From Plectrocnemia conspersa (lineage: Eukaryota > Arthropoda > Insecta > Trichoptera > Polycentropodidae): a DNA stretch of 64,000 nt. Shown piece after piece: positions 12,425-24,800 of the stretch. The notes under the pieces are model-generated. The model was not told where the DNA came from and ran no database searches. It saw nothing but the letters and a program-made list of their open reading frames with translations. How positions within the stretch are numbered: position 1 is the first letter of the stretch; each line of letters starts with the position of its first letter. Made by a program: the position numbers and the translations under genes. Location: positions 2,480,001-2,544,000 of the forward strand of contig VTFK01000003.1 in NCBI GenBank assembly GCA_009617715.1. Direction: 5' to 3'.

Positions 12425-12595
12425 TAAGTTCGCTATTAAACGACTGAACTTCATATATACCGGTCATTGATTGGCTAGGTACACTGTTCCATATTTTTTA
12501 ACTTGATATAAATCGAGCATCATCAACCGTTCGCCGGTTAGGTTAGATTCGCTATCCCATTTTTTAAACTTCATATAAACCGAACATTCCCTCGG
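12425..12595. repeat. Three diverged tandem units
   Basis: A unit of about 50–75 bp with the theme 'AACTTcATATAaaccGaaCAT' occurs three times in a row (around 12445, 12500 and 12570), each preceded by a CTAT/CTATT stretch and two of them by GGYTAGG. It abuts a LINE fragment and may be part of that element's 3' end. Confidence 0.45.
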
Positions 12596-12609
12596 TTACA
12601 ATCATATAT

Positions 12610-12870
12610 TTCTTCCAACTTCTTTCCTGGAATCTTCTAACTCTGTTAAAGGTGGAGACAGTCTCTTCTTGGAAGAGGTTGTGGAGCTCCCGATTGTTTC
12701 GTATACGCCACTAGTTGCTCTCGTATATAGCGCCATATTTCCTGCGGAGCACTTTCCTCTCGAATATGTCAAGCAGCCTTTCGTCAGCCCTGGTAAGTGT
12801 CCAGCTCTCTGAACCATATGTCAGAACTGGTCTGATTAGCGTTTAGTAGAGCAATATTTTTTTACGACGA
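12610..12870 (-). mobile_element. RTE-type LINE fragment, 3' end of ORF
   Basis: Minus-strand translation gives TLIRPVLTYGSESWTLTRAD, then ERLLDIFERKVLRR and, after a stop, WRIRNNRELHNLF. This is the hallmark tail of the reverse-transcriptase ORF of RTE/BovB-like non-LTR retrotransposons, which are common in insects. It carries stop codons and lacks the catalytic RT and endonuclease domains, so it is a dead 5'-truncated copy. Confidence 0.8.
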
Positions 12871-12959
12871 GATAGTGTCCGCGGTTTGATTTGTTTTATT
12901 AGGCTGAAATAGCATTTATATGCTGACACTACTCGTCTCTTGATCTCCTTTCTGACATC

Positions 12960-13215
12960 ATTTGCAGCTGTAACGCTTGGTAACGATTTCCACTGCGACA
13001 GCGACAACACGATTTTATTGCTTTTGATGTGGATTTTTTACTTCTGAGAAGTGATAATTGTTTTTGTGCCCTCCTATTGACCAAAATTCGGTTTAGATAT
13101 GCTTCATTCGATTCTCACTAATTGTAAGTCGTAATATTGTTACAAAAAGTATTTATATGAACCTTAGATAACCGAGCGTTTCCACTGCAACGGCATGATT
13201 TTATTGCTTTTGAAT
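12960..13215. repeat. Repeat family C copy, inverted-repeat element
   Basis: Contains ATTTTATTGCTTTTGATGTG, CTTCTGAGAAGTGATAATTG and GTGCCCTCCTATTGACCAAA, followed by a diverged half copy (GAGCGTTTCCACTGCAACGG at 13174). The same blocks recur at 49200–49350 and 51055–51515, where they form a fold-back. No ORF. Likely a non-autonomous DNA transposon (MITE) relic. Confidence 0.65.
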
Positions 13216-13264
13216 TTGACCAGAAAAATGCATATCATTTCATCTTAATAAAATTGAAATATTA

Positions 13265-13312
13265 AAAAATGACCACTGACTAGCCAACTTTTGCCCCCCC
13301 CTCCCTCGGAAA
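13265..13312. repeat. Repeat family E fragment
   Basis: GACCACTGACTAGCCAACTT followed by a C-run and CCCTCGG is the reverse complement of a block at 52125–52185. A weaker relative occurs at 49050–49110. Short transposon-end remnants. Confidence 0.45.
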
Positions 13313-14905
13313 AAATTGAAATTACGTTTCTGTATTTATCCAGATGGTATTATAAAATTTTAAAGTAAAATAATAGAAATATTTATGCATGATATGGCGA
13401 GAGAAGTTATATCTAGTATTTACGAGAGACGTATGATCTGTCGCAATAATGAGTTTATTGCGTAATGACCGCAAATTATAATTATCTATAATTTTGCATA
13501 CTCCTGCATTATCTATCAACAAGTTTTTAAGTTCAGAGACACACAATGGAAACTTAAAAATAGTCTATATTATATGAGGCAGTGACCTTCAGAGATGTCT
13601 TGTTTAGATGAAAAAAGTACGTTAATGATAAGGAACTTGTTGCACACTAATGTATATTGACTAAACAGAAGTCAATTCCTCGTGAGATTTTTAGTTATTA
13701 GGCGTTAAGAAATTTCTCTGGAAGATTTAATAGCTACCCACAGTTAACAAACAAAATATAGTCATTTAATTTGTCATTCTTATTCGACTTCAGCTCAAAG
13801 CTCGAGGTAAAACACAATTTTTTACGATCATATCTTTCATCATATACTACTACCTTTAAAATATTAGTAAATCTGAGTAGCGCTTATGATCTCATATATA
13901 TTATTTTACCTTGTTAGTATTTAATTGTATATTGTATAGATTCGTATTATATAAGCTATATAAAAAAAAGTAGATCGCAACTATAAAAGGTTACGCAGTA
14001 CTGGTTTAATGGATAAACATTTTCTTGCCTTGTGATTTTCATAAATTATTTAATTGGACAAACATTTTAATATCTTCATGACTGTTTTTCTTGTCGTCAA
14101 CCAGCACCAATACTGGCAACCTTGACATACACCATTCCATAACAGGATTTATTTTTAGATTATTTTCTTATAAGTTTAATAACAATAAGAGATATGAATT
14201 TCAAGTAAATTAAATGTATTTTAACCATGTCCATTATTAATTTATTTAATACATGAGCAATAAATAGATTGAATGATAAAAGTTTTATTAATATTTATAC
14301 TATGAATGTGAACACTTATTTTTTAATGACATATCCTAATGAACTTTAATTAAATCATTAAAACAATATTTGAAAAATAAGTTTATTTCAAAAATATATA
14401 CATCGAAATAAAGTGTATGGAGATTGAGTAACAAAAGGTCATAATAAACATAATGCAAGTAAATAAATGCTTGTTATAAATTTATATAAAAAATATAGAA
14501 TGTAACAATCAAATGCTGAAAATCAAAAAATAACTAATATTCATTTAATCAACGTTTTTGCTGCAATGTGCGACAGAATCGTGAATAATAATATAAATTT
14601 ATTATATTTAAGTAAAACCTAAGCAATTTACAATCGTACCCTGATAGAATTATTTTAGAATCAATTAGTTTGACAAACATTTAAAATAATCCAAATACAT
14701 TCATTTAAACTTAACATATTCAAGAATATGTATAATAGATACATAAAAAATAAGTGCATTGAGATAAAATCAGCCACAATGCAATCTCTTTGGGAAGCTT
14801 AAGCGTGAATTTGCAATTCTTTCCCACTAAACCTAAATTAACAAATTTCAATCTTCAATTTAACTTTTCATATTACTGCGACTAAGGAGCTGAAACTGCA
14901 CGCAA
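13313..14905. other. Spacer and 3' flank of distal aminotransferase gene
   Basis: AT-rich, no gene recognised. A minus-strand AATAAA at about 14600 (TTTATT on the plus strand) is a candidate poly(A) signal for the gene ending at 14906. Confidence 0.45.
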
Positions 14906-17900
14906 TTACTTAGAAACATTGTGAATTCCGTGCGCTAAGTACTCTACGTTCTTGCTGGTAACTCCGGCGATCGAAATGCGGCCGTCCTTCGTTAAGTAAA
15001 TGCTAAAGTCTTTTGTCATTTTTTCAACCTGAAATAAATATATTATATCAATATCCATAATTTAAAGTAAGCTTAAAAGTGTATGTTTACCTGATCTTTG
15101 TTTAAACCGGTGAAACAGAACATGCCGATTTGGTTGGTGATGTGAGACCAATCTTTCTGGCTACCTTCCTTTTTCAAATTTTCACGTAAAGCGATCCTCA
15201 TCGATATGATCCTGTCAGCCATTCCTTTAACGTCAGACAACCTATTGTGTGTAAGATAAAATCAACCGTTAACTGTTTGAATCTATAAAAACATGCTTAA
15301 CACTTAAAATAGGTCATAAAAAATTTCATTTTTTTCCAGACTATCGATATCGACGGGCGAGGGAACTTTCCGTTTTTAAAAGCACATACATAAACTTTGA
15401 GCATCAGAATATTCCATGTTTCGAATTAAATTTTAGTTAGTGACATTTCATAAGGGGAATATGTACTATAAAAAATAATTTTTTTATCAGGGTTACACAT
15501 TTTTTTATAAATAGGCCTCGCTGACTTGATACATATGGTCCAATTTCTGTTGCATTTATACATAAAAATATTTCTTCTGCCTAAAATTTCGACTTGCGAA
15601 TTAGTTCTATTCGATGCATCGGTATAAGCTGTCACTATGATATTGCGCAAAACTTTTTTATATCAACGTGAACATTTTTTATTAATAAAAGTGTATAAAT
15701 AATAATAATTAAATTATAAGTTTCGTTTTATAAAAACTTTTGTAATTTTCAGAGCAGATCTGAATGCATGCGGATTCTCCAGTCTAGGATCAGTAAAATA
15801 ATAAAAATCTGATTAAAACTAGTCGCTACAATTATTTTAGTGAAACACTATAAAAATTTACATATTCGCAAAAATTGCTTGCACTTCATAATACTATTTG
15901 CGCCCGACTGGCAGATTAAGTGATAATTCTAAAACATATTTGGGCTACATACATAAATTATAATGATATATGATATTTTTGCACTTTTTGACCTCTCTTG
16001 TTTTTTTAAAGTAAATATCACATTGCATTTAATCATTTCTTTTATCTAATCACGTCATGAAAAAATGTCCTCTATTTTTTTTGGCACAATGCCCAGAAAT
16101 GTAAGTTTTCTAGTTTCATATGAATTACGTAAATAAATTTTCAATAACCTATTTATATACTTATAGTTTATTAATAAAAACTAACAATACGATAATATAC
16201 ATATGTATATGATTGCTTTTAACCATTTACATATATATATGTAAGCCGTTCGCCAAATGAATTAACGACGTTTCACATACACATTAATTTCGGTAAGTTA
16301 CATAAATTTTTGGTTTCGAAAAACCCCTTCCCCCGCTAGATACCAGGGAAACCAAATGTTTTGAGCCACACTCCGGACAGTAGATTTTGAGAACATAGCT
16401 TTGGTTGGACTGTCCACTTTTATAAGACGAGGTTTTACACCTCTAAAAATATTAATAGAAATGCTCTGAATCTGGATACTTTTACGATTGATTGTGAAAT
16501 AATTTAATAGTGAAACGTCTTATTTATAGCATAATTTTTATTATTCTGCTACTAGAATCATTTTTCCTAGGCAAAGAAGGTTCTCCGAGTTGCTAGCATA
16601 TACATTTCTCTTACTCACCATTCCGTCTTCAGTTGAGGATTGCCAAGAATTTCGCTCACAATTCTAGCACCGTGGATCGGCGGATTCGAGTACATAGGTC
16701 TGACCAAGATTTTGATTTGAGACATAGTGCGCTTGGCTTCTTCGGGCGATCCAGTCACCAGCGAGAATGCACCGGCACGCTCGCCATACAGGCCTATTGA
16801 GAACAAATTGCATTTAATGAGCGCCTTCCGGTTGCGATTTTGCAAATTGATCTCAATTTCTCACCCATGTTCTTAGCGAAGCTCTGAGCAAGGGCGATGT
16901 GATGTCCTTCTTTTAAGAACAATCGGACGGCTTGAGCGTCCTTGTTGACGTCTCCGGAGGCAAATCCTTGATAGGCCATGTCGAAGAATGGGAATAAACG
17001 ACGCTTCTTGATAACCTGAACGTTAAAAAATAATTTAATAATGAAGAATAATTTATGTGAATTGTTTGGAAACGATTTATTACGTGCGAAAGTTCGGCCC
17101 ATTGTTCCAAACTTGGATCGACTCCGGTAGGATTGTGGGCGCAAGCGTGCAGAAGAATTATGGCACCAGTCGGTATTTGCTGCAACAAAAAGCGAAGGAT
17201 AAGACATGTTATCATAATAATAAAAAACATATTTTTAACAATGCAATAATATTATGTTAGGTCACTGCAGTCATGTCATTGTTTGATAACTAAACTCACA
17301 ATGCAGTTTGGAAATATATGTTGAAGTTTACTTATCATCAGTTTGACAGAAAACTATCATAACTCAAATACAGTCATATTTATATGAATTATATTTGAAT
17401 ATTAAATTCAAAAAGAAAAACATGATAATCATAAAAAAAAAAGTTTTCATACATGACGTAAGAGGAGTATAATTATCATTTATGATAAAATTCAATGTTT
17501 CTTGCTATTTATATATTTTTTTAAATTAAAATCAGGCTGTTTATATTTTTGATATGGAAGACATAATAAAAAACAAAAATTAAAAACATGTATAATATTT
17601 TTGCAAATTCCTACCTGAAAATAAAGCAAAGATCTTTTATCAACTTCCTTATATATTATTTATAGTGCAAAACGGATATGGAATATAATCATACATTCTT
17701 ACCATACTATTGCTACAAAACATACGTTAATATCCTCTAATGCTCCTTGGAAGTCAAAGCCGCAAGTCTTGGGATCGTAGTATCTGTAAGCCTTGGGAAC
17801 CAATCCTGAATGTTTGATAATCGGCGTGTGGTTTCCCCACGACGGAGTAGGAAGGTAAACTCCCCGATCGATGGTGTGGAAAGCGGACAAGAAAGCGAAA

Positions 17901-18622
17901 CCGACTCTCAAGGCGCCAGTTCCGGATATGGCCTAAAATCAATTTTAAATTAAATATGAACAACATATTTTGACATAATTTTCAATACACACCTGTGTGG
18001 TGCAAGTAACTCCGGATTTAATCTGATCGTTTCCTTCACCGAGAGCCAATTCGATACTCTTGTTGCAAAAATCGGCGATACCGGCTATGGGGGCGTATTC
18101 TTTGTCCATTCCTCTAGCCATTATAGCTTGTTCAGCCTTTAATAGATAATGAAAAGGTAAGTTTACTTGAATATTATTAAATAAATAAAAAAGGAGCATA
18201 CTTTCAACACGCTGGGAAGAATAAAAGGCTTTCCGTTATCATCTCTGTACGCTCCGGCGCCAAGATTGATCTTTTTAGGATTGTTATCCTTCTTGTAAGC
18301 CTCGGTTACACCCAAAATGGCATCAGGTGGGCCCATTTCTACATGACTCCACCAAGAGCTATAAAAGTATATTGTATTATTAGATTCTTATAATAACGTT
18401 ATGTAGTATGTATGTCAAATCAATTCTCAGTTTGTACTATCAATTAGTTATCGTAGTGAATGATCGGATATCAAAATGGACGCTATTATTAAGTAAAAAA
18501 TGTTGTTTTTCGAATCATATTATAATGCGTTCTAACCTCGCCCGCGCCCCAATAATGTTAACGGGCGTGCCATTGCAGGCTTTTACAGCAAAAGCCGACA
18601 AATTCTTCAGTGAGTGCGCCAT
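14906..18622 (-). CDS. Got2: Aspartate aminotransferase, mitochondrial
   Basis: Mitochondrial PLP enzyme of the malate–aspartate shuttle and amino-acid metabolism. Nine exons on the minus strand: 18622–18537, 18358–18202, 18136–17993, 17932–17726, 17179–17084, 17015–16865, 16793–16619, 15241–15091, 15028–14906 (stop 14908–14906); 429 residues, the usual length with presequence. Residues 1–28 (starting [17 protein letters not shown]) look like a mitochondrial targeting peptide: basic and hydroxylated, without acids; mature enzyme from about [15 protein letters not shown]. All hallmarks are present: [26 protein letters not shown] (Trp140), [11 protein letters not shown] (Asn194), FFDMAYQGF (Asp222/Tyr225), [14 protein letters not shown] (PLP Lys and Arg266), RPMYSNPP (Arg292), [14 protein letters not shown] (Arg386). 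Codons are richer in G+C than in the proximal copy, as expected for a well-expressed gene. The introns hold no recognisable genes; the 1.4-kb intron 7 (15242–16618) is AT-rich. Confidence 0.96.
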
Positions 18623-19477
18623 AGCGAACGCAGAAAAACTGACGTCGGCTTGCAATGTCAAAAGGTTACACGCCGGCACCGACTGGGGATGCCAGTACAA
18701 AAAAATTAAATATAGTGTTTTCTCAAAAATATGACCTACTTCTTAAAAGTATTTGTCGAACATATAACAAAAGAGGTGAGAAGAAAACAAGTTTGTAAAA
18801 TTGTTCAAAAAAATTCAAAACATTTATAGTAAATCTGTACTGGTTGTATTTTTAAAGGTAGAGTTTTACTAAGAAGTAAGAACATCAAGCTCTTGTAAAA
18901 TAAATCATAAACACCGAATGGATCATTTAATTGTATTTTGTTCAGATGGTGCGAATGCTATTATATGTGAGCACGAATAAAAAAAATATTTTCTTGTGAT
19001 GTTATATAAGTTAATCACTTCAAAATGTTCGTTGATAAAATTTATTCAATATTTCACCAATCAAATAAAAGCCAACAAGAGATCTTTAATATTTCCAAGG
19101 ACCTTATAATTGAAATTATAAAAATGTATCAACTTTTGGGAGCATAAAGGATGTCTCAAGCTTGCCATCAACTCGTGCTGTTTGGCGAACATACCCTGCA
19201 TTGAATGAGTATTGTTCAAAAAACAAAAAATATTCTAGAATGGTAACACGACTTAGGTATAAATGTTTCTTAAATATAAATCAATAATTATAAGCATTTT
19301 TAACCCGGGGATATAAATAATTTATGGATTTTCCCGAATCTCAATCGCTTGTTCTGGTATGTGAAAGCAAGTGGCAACACTCGCACAATCACCGAAGATT
19401 AAGTCGATATATTTGGACTGTTTTCAAAAGTTTTTGTAATATTTTCGATTGAAAAACGCTCGTGAAAACTCGGTAAA
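18623..19477. other. Divergent intergenic region
   Basis: About 850 bp between the divergent distal Got2 (−) and the BED-like ORF (+). The GC-richer pocket 18623–18700 is the 5' leader side of Got2. The rest is AT-rich. A shared promoter region is plausible from geometry only; no TATA box stands out. Confidence 0.4.
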
Positions 19478-20005
19478 ATGAGCGGCAATAGTGTTTATGA
19501 AGTGAGCTGGCAAGAAGAATTTCTCGTGTTTAAAGCCAACGGAAAATGCTATTGCATGTTATGTGAACTTGATTTTCCCGGTAATACGAAACGAAACGAC
19601 GCCTGGAGCCATTATTATACACGTCATGTAGATATTACTGATATATACCCACGACATTCTGAAGAGAGGAAGGCGTTGATTTGCGTGTTGAAGCAGCAAA
19701 CGAAAGACAACATTATTAATTTGGAGCGTATATTCTTGCCATTCCGTGACATTATGCATGGCTTTAACTTTGTCGTGTACACGATATTTGAAGACTTCGA
19801 AAACACAAAAATTATAGAAGAATTGAAAATACACGGTTTATCCAAAGAAATTATTTTACGGGGAGCTAAACATTGCGTAACTAATACGTTAACTTCGTAT
19901 GAAATGTGTACTAATATTCTTGAATTAAAACTAGTACACGACGCATTGATGGAACGCTATTTTCTTTACTTTTCACTTCTACTGGGTATTGTATTTTCTG
20001 TTTGA
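19478..20005 (+). CDS. BED-like zinc-finger protein, single exon
   Basis: 175 residues, start in a good insect context (GGTAAAATGAGC). Residues 11–50 contain W11 and F15, then C26-x2-C29-x15-H45-x4-H50 (CMLCELDFPG … WSHYYTRH). This matches the zinc-binding fold at the N-terminus of hAT-transposase-derived proteins (BED / SPIN-DOC-like fingers, as in the EPM2AIP1/GTF2IRD2 group). The rest (51–160) is helical-looking with no recognised domain and no transposase DDE/RNase-H core. The last about 20 residues are hydrophobic (YFLYFSLLLG) and may be intron read-through at the GTATTG after codon LLG; no downstream exon was found. Function unknown. It could be a domesticated transposon fragment or a small DNA-binding protein. 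The long intact ORF with normal codons argues for a real gene. Confidence 0.6.
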   Translation: MSGNSVYEVSWQEEFLVFKANGKCYCMLCELDFPGNTKRNDAWSHYYTRHVDITDIYPRHSEERKALICVLKQQTKDNIINLERIFLPFRDIMHGFNFVVYTIFEDFENTKIIEELKIHGLSKEIILRGAKHCVTNTLTSYEMCTNILELKLVHDALMERYFLYFSLLLGIVFSV

Positions 20006-21831
20006 TTTATTTAATCAATTATAGCTAAATGAGAAATTACACAATTAACTCATATTTCTTTTTTACCGTGTATTTTGTAGCTAAAAATTAATGTATGTTC
20101 TGACTTGAAATATGTTTTAAGTTTGTTTGATAATTATTAACATTCTTCAATTACTTCTTTCTTAATTATGTTAATCAAACATGTATTTTCTTATTTTATT
20201 TTTTATAAACTTGCTGAATATGCTACGTGAACTTTGACTATACTTGAATTGTTAAACGTACGTACTAAAAATTGTGTAATTCATCTGCTTATTATTGTAT
20301 GTATGGAGTTTGTATTTTAGTTTTGTAAGCATCGGTATTTTTTTTTATTTTTTAAATAATTATTTTTATTACAAATTATTTGCATAGAATGGCATATTTT
20401 TTTGTGAATCTTACACTTTAATCCATTGTTATTTTATTTGAAATTATCAAAAATACATTTTCTTCAAATTGTGTATTGATTTTTGTTTAAATATTTAGTT
20501 TCACTATAAATGTGCTTAATACGTTTTTTTCTAATAATGTTTTATTGTATTTACTTTCGTTTAACAATTGTACTGTAATTCACCAGAGAAATCGTTTTAT
20601 TTTAATCTCTAAAAAAATGTTTATTGTATTTATCCAAAATTTCTGATTTATTGTTTATTATTGTTTTTTTGCGTAATCTCTAAATGTTATTTGTTACATT
20701 TATATATTTTTTCCTACTTATTCAAATTTTTCATTGCTTTTCATTTTAATAAAATTAATATGTAATAATTTTCATTACTTTTCTTTCCATACAGTCTTGT
20801 TAAATTAGTAAATTTACCAAAATTTTTGAAGTTAATTTGCATAGTATATATATATATATAAAATTTTTTTTTTTTTTTATAATTTTTTCAACACTATTTG
20901 GTTATTTTTATGTTAGATTTCGCATTTCGTTTGTATAATAACTGTAGATCAAACTTAGTGCTCCATTTTTTTCTCTTTTTATTTATCAAAATATTTGTTA
21001 TTATTGCACTTACTAGTTGAAAACCTTTATTATGAATACTTATTTTTAACATAATTAATGTTCATTATTGTATGTAGCAAAATAAATAATATAATGTTTC
21101 ATTTTAAGATTCTATCAATGATTTATTAACCAGAAATTCTTTCATATAATCATTATAATTTGTCTTATAGAACTATATTGAAAGAGAGTTCTTGATTGGA
21201 ATTTAGTGAGTAATATAAAATATAATTAAATACGTTTGAATATAATTTGAAAGTAATCGACTCGCTTTCGAATAAATATCGATCAAAAACTGAGAAACTT
21301 GGAAAGACAGACAGCTCATAGAAATGTATTGGAGATAATTTTATTAAACTTTATGAAAAGAATAATGTAACTATAAAAATAGTGCATTTTGGTTAAATAT
21401 AATTTCTGAGTCCACTTTTGAATGGAAATTGGATTCATTCGGAGAGAACTATTGTTTTAAATACATAAACGTGAGTGCCGAATTAATTTATTATTTTTAA
21501 ATAAATATATTATTACAAAGTATAAAGTGTTGCCACTCTGCATTGCCGATTCGGGGGTTTAACAACATAATGGGTTTTTTTCGACCATCTTCTTAGTTTA
21601 ATCTAAATAAATAATAATATTAACAGTACACAAAGTGAAAAAAAATCAATTGAAAATTTGAAAACTGTTGATTTATTAATGTAATATCAGTGTGAATATT
21701 TTTTTGCTAATTAAAGAAGATATTGTATGAAATGAAATAATAAAATAAAATAAGAGCGTTACGATGCAAGTTGCGCTGTGCGCCGTTGAGTTGTCGCGCC
21801 TGCGAGCGTGAACGTCAGTTGTCAAGTCGGG
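20006..21831. other. AT-rich spacer and WDFY2 5' flank
   Basis: Extremely T-rich to about 21.2 kb, compatible with a 3' UTR (AATAAA at about 20748) and intergenic DNA, with a (TA)n/T-run microsatellite at 20845–20880. Composition switches sharply at about 21765 to CpG-rich DNA, which marks the WDFY2 promoter and leader just before the ATG at 21832. Confidence 0.5.
21765..21831 (+). promoter_or_regulatory. CpG-rich leader of WDFY2
   Basis: GC content jumps immediately upstream of the start codon, with several CpG dinucleotides, and continues through exon 1. No TATA box is evident. Read as the 5' leader and core promoter edge. Confidence 0.4.
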
Positions 21832-24800
21832 ATGGCGGCGGAGATCAAGCCGGCGACGCGCGCAGGAGCATGCGGGGGCGTCAGACCGGCGCTCCTCAGC
21901 AAGCTCGAGGGATGCCACGACGAGGTGAACGCGGCGCAGATCGTGCCCGGCGAGGACGGCGTCGTCAGCGTCTGCGACGACAAGTACGCATTACTCTCGT
22001 TAGGTCTCTTAGAGTCGATATTCTAATTAGCGACTTGCGGCGTCAGGACGGTCCGGGTGTGGCTGAAGCGAGACTCGGGACAATACTGGCCTAGCATATG
22101 CCAGACGATGCCCTCCGGATGCACGTCCATGTTCTACACCCCGGAGACCAGGCAGCTGTTCATCGGTCAGGAGAACGGCACAGTCTCCGAGTTTAAATTG
22201 GCTACGGATTGCAATAGGATAAACCCGGTAATTCAATATTTATCTTCGACTTGTGTTCACCTAACTAACTAACGAAACAAGGAGACAAAGAGCTAATGCA
22301 TTTTCTTTTTATTGTCACAGTGCTTCAAAATATTTTTTATTAATTAAATAAATACCGCTTCCGCCAACATATTTCACTTTGGGTACTGCGCAAACAACTA
22401 GATATTCTTTTCCGCTCAAAGTTGGATTCATCGGATCAAATGACTTTCGCCCAATTCACAACTTTTATTTATCCCACATCGTCGAGCCTTCTTCTCACCG
22501 TCTGAGAACAAATGAATTCAACACGTTTTACGACTTTTTCACTATGTTTACTTCACCCAAATCGTGTTTTTTTATTAAATTATTAAATAAAATAGATTAT
22601 AACGACAAAGTTAAAACTACCTGCTAAAATATTTTGGTCAAACTATACACTCGTAGGGAGTTACACGCCATTTTACAGGGTGCCCCATTATTATAGTCAT
22701 GGCTGTGTATACAATAGTTAAATAAATTATTGAAATTCAATAATGGAAAAGTTAAAATAAATTATTAAGATACATTAACACAAAAAAATAGTAAAATATA
22801 TATCAAAGCAATAAAATCCCCCTATAATTTACTATAAATGCATTATAAAATAATAATAATATAAACTCACTACTCACCTGTCAAATTGCCGTGTTTCCAT
22901 TTGCTTTGCATATTTTATTTTTTCTGGCTTTTTTACTACTTTTTGAAAATATGCTCCTATCTCTAATGACACCCATCAAAATGACTGGTTTGGTAAATAA
23001 CCCTATTGAATTTGTTCCATTTGTAAAATTATTATTTTTGAAACAATCTAATCCTAGTGTAACAATTTGTGTAAAGCAATGAAGAAAGAATGTCATTGGT
23101 GCGAAGGATTTTTTTTTTGTTTCAAACCAAAAAACATTAGGTACATTATGATTTATGGGGCAATCCAGTTTTATGAGCATTCTAGAGGAAACAACTGGTA
23201 TAAAAGAAAGGTCTTTTTTGAGGGTTCAAGCCTGTCTGAAGACCTGATCAAAGTTTCAAATTATACTAATCCATCTTTAGCTACCAAGAGTAAATCTACA
23301 ATATATTTGGAATTATTGAAAGAAAATTTAATAATTTTGTAAAAATGTTCCAAGCATATTATTGTTATTGACACTTCCTTTACCATTTTGAAAGATGTAA
23401 AATTTATTGTTCAACTTGGTTTTATTATTATTAAAAACCATATTTTTTTTTTTTTAATATTACGATTGCTTCTCATTTAAAAAAGTTGTTGATTATTTTT
23501 CATATCCCTCTTTTTAGTTTAGAAATTATTAGCAATTCTTACATAATATGAAAAAAACCTGTACCACTCAAATGGTTAAGTTAAATAAATTATTTAAAAA
23601 TAAATAAATAAGTAATTGTGTCTATCCATCAATTTGACGGATGCCCGTTGTTAAGAAACTCGTGAATTATCAATGCTTTTATACAATTTTAGGTTAAAGA
23701 GTATTTGGCTCACACGGCCAGGGTGACCGGCGTTATATTCGCTCTGTCCTGCGAATGGGTGCTCTCTGTTGGCCGCGACAAGATATTCGCGTTCCACTGC
23801 AGCGAAACTGGAAGAAAACTAGGCGGATATTCTTTTGAAGCATGGTGTACCACGCTGCAGTATCCTTTTTGCATTGATATACAATAATTCTATTGTTCCG
23901 ATTGTGTATTTTCTTTAACAAAAGTATTCAGATTCGATTCACAGTCCAAACTTGCATTCATAGGCGATTACAGCGGACAAATAAGTATGCTTAAATTAGA
24001 TAACAACGGCGCTAACTTAGTGACTACGTTGAAAGGCCACACAGGGTACGATTGCGTTGTACTGTTTATGAACGAGGGGTAAAAGAGCAAAAGCATATTG
24101 GTAGATACAAAAACTATTCGACGAAAGAACAATTGTACTCCTAAATATCAAACGTTATTGCTTTTTAGGCCCTCGTGTATTTGCTGTAATATAATAAGAA
24201 TAATATATAATCATTTGAATTTGTTAAGGTCCGTTAGAGCTTTGACATGGGCGCCGTTGCCTCAGTTGTTATTTAGCGGATCGTTCGATCAATCGGTGAT
24301 TGTTTGGGATATTGGCGAGCAGCGAGGAACTGCCTATGAATTACAAGGCCACAGGTATGACTTTATATAATCTGTTCTCTAATTAAATAAAAGGCTGTAT
24401 GTCTTCTAACTGAACTGATTTACACAGGGTGCTATTTAACAGGGAATTATTTTGAGAGATATGTGCATTCAAATAAATATTTTGTTCCATTAAATGAATT
24501 GTTTGTGTATTTATGTAAGGTAAATCTTTGAATATTTTTCTTCGAAAAAGGATTTGTCGGAGAGTTATTCATAAGATGTTCACTGTTCTAATCGATGCTC
24601 GCCCGCACCTAATCTGTCAAACAGTAATGCGCAAACAATTCGTTTTATGGAACAATTACTTTTTTATATTGTTCATTTACATAAAGTTATCTCCATCGCC
24701 TTAGATATTTTAATACAGTACAATGAGAATAAGTAATTAACACTATCTGCGCGTTCCAGAAATTCTATGCGTTGACAGCACAGCACGTTCCTGAATATTC

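Noticed and set aside
16794..17260. Several open frames of 67–137 codons around Got2 exons 5–6
   Set aside because: Read-through or antisense shadows of the real exons into introns.
20845..20880. (TA)n and T-run as a structured RNA or origin
   Set aside because: Plain microsatellite in AT-rich DNA.
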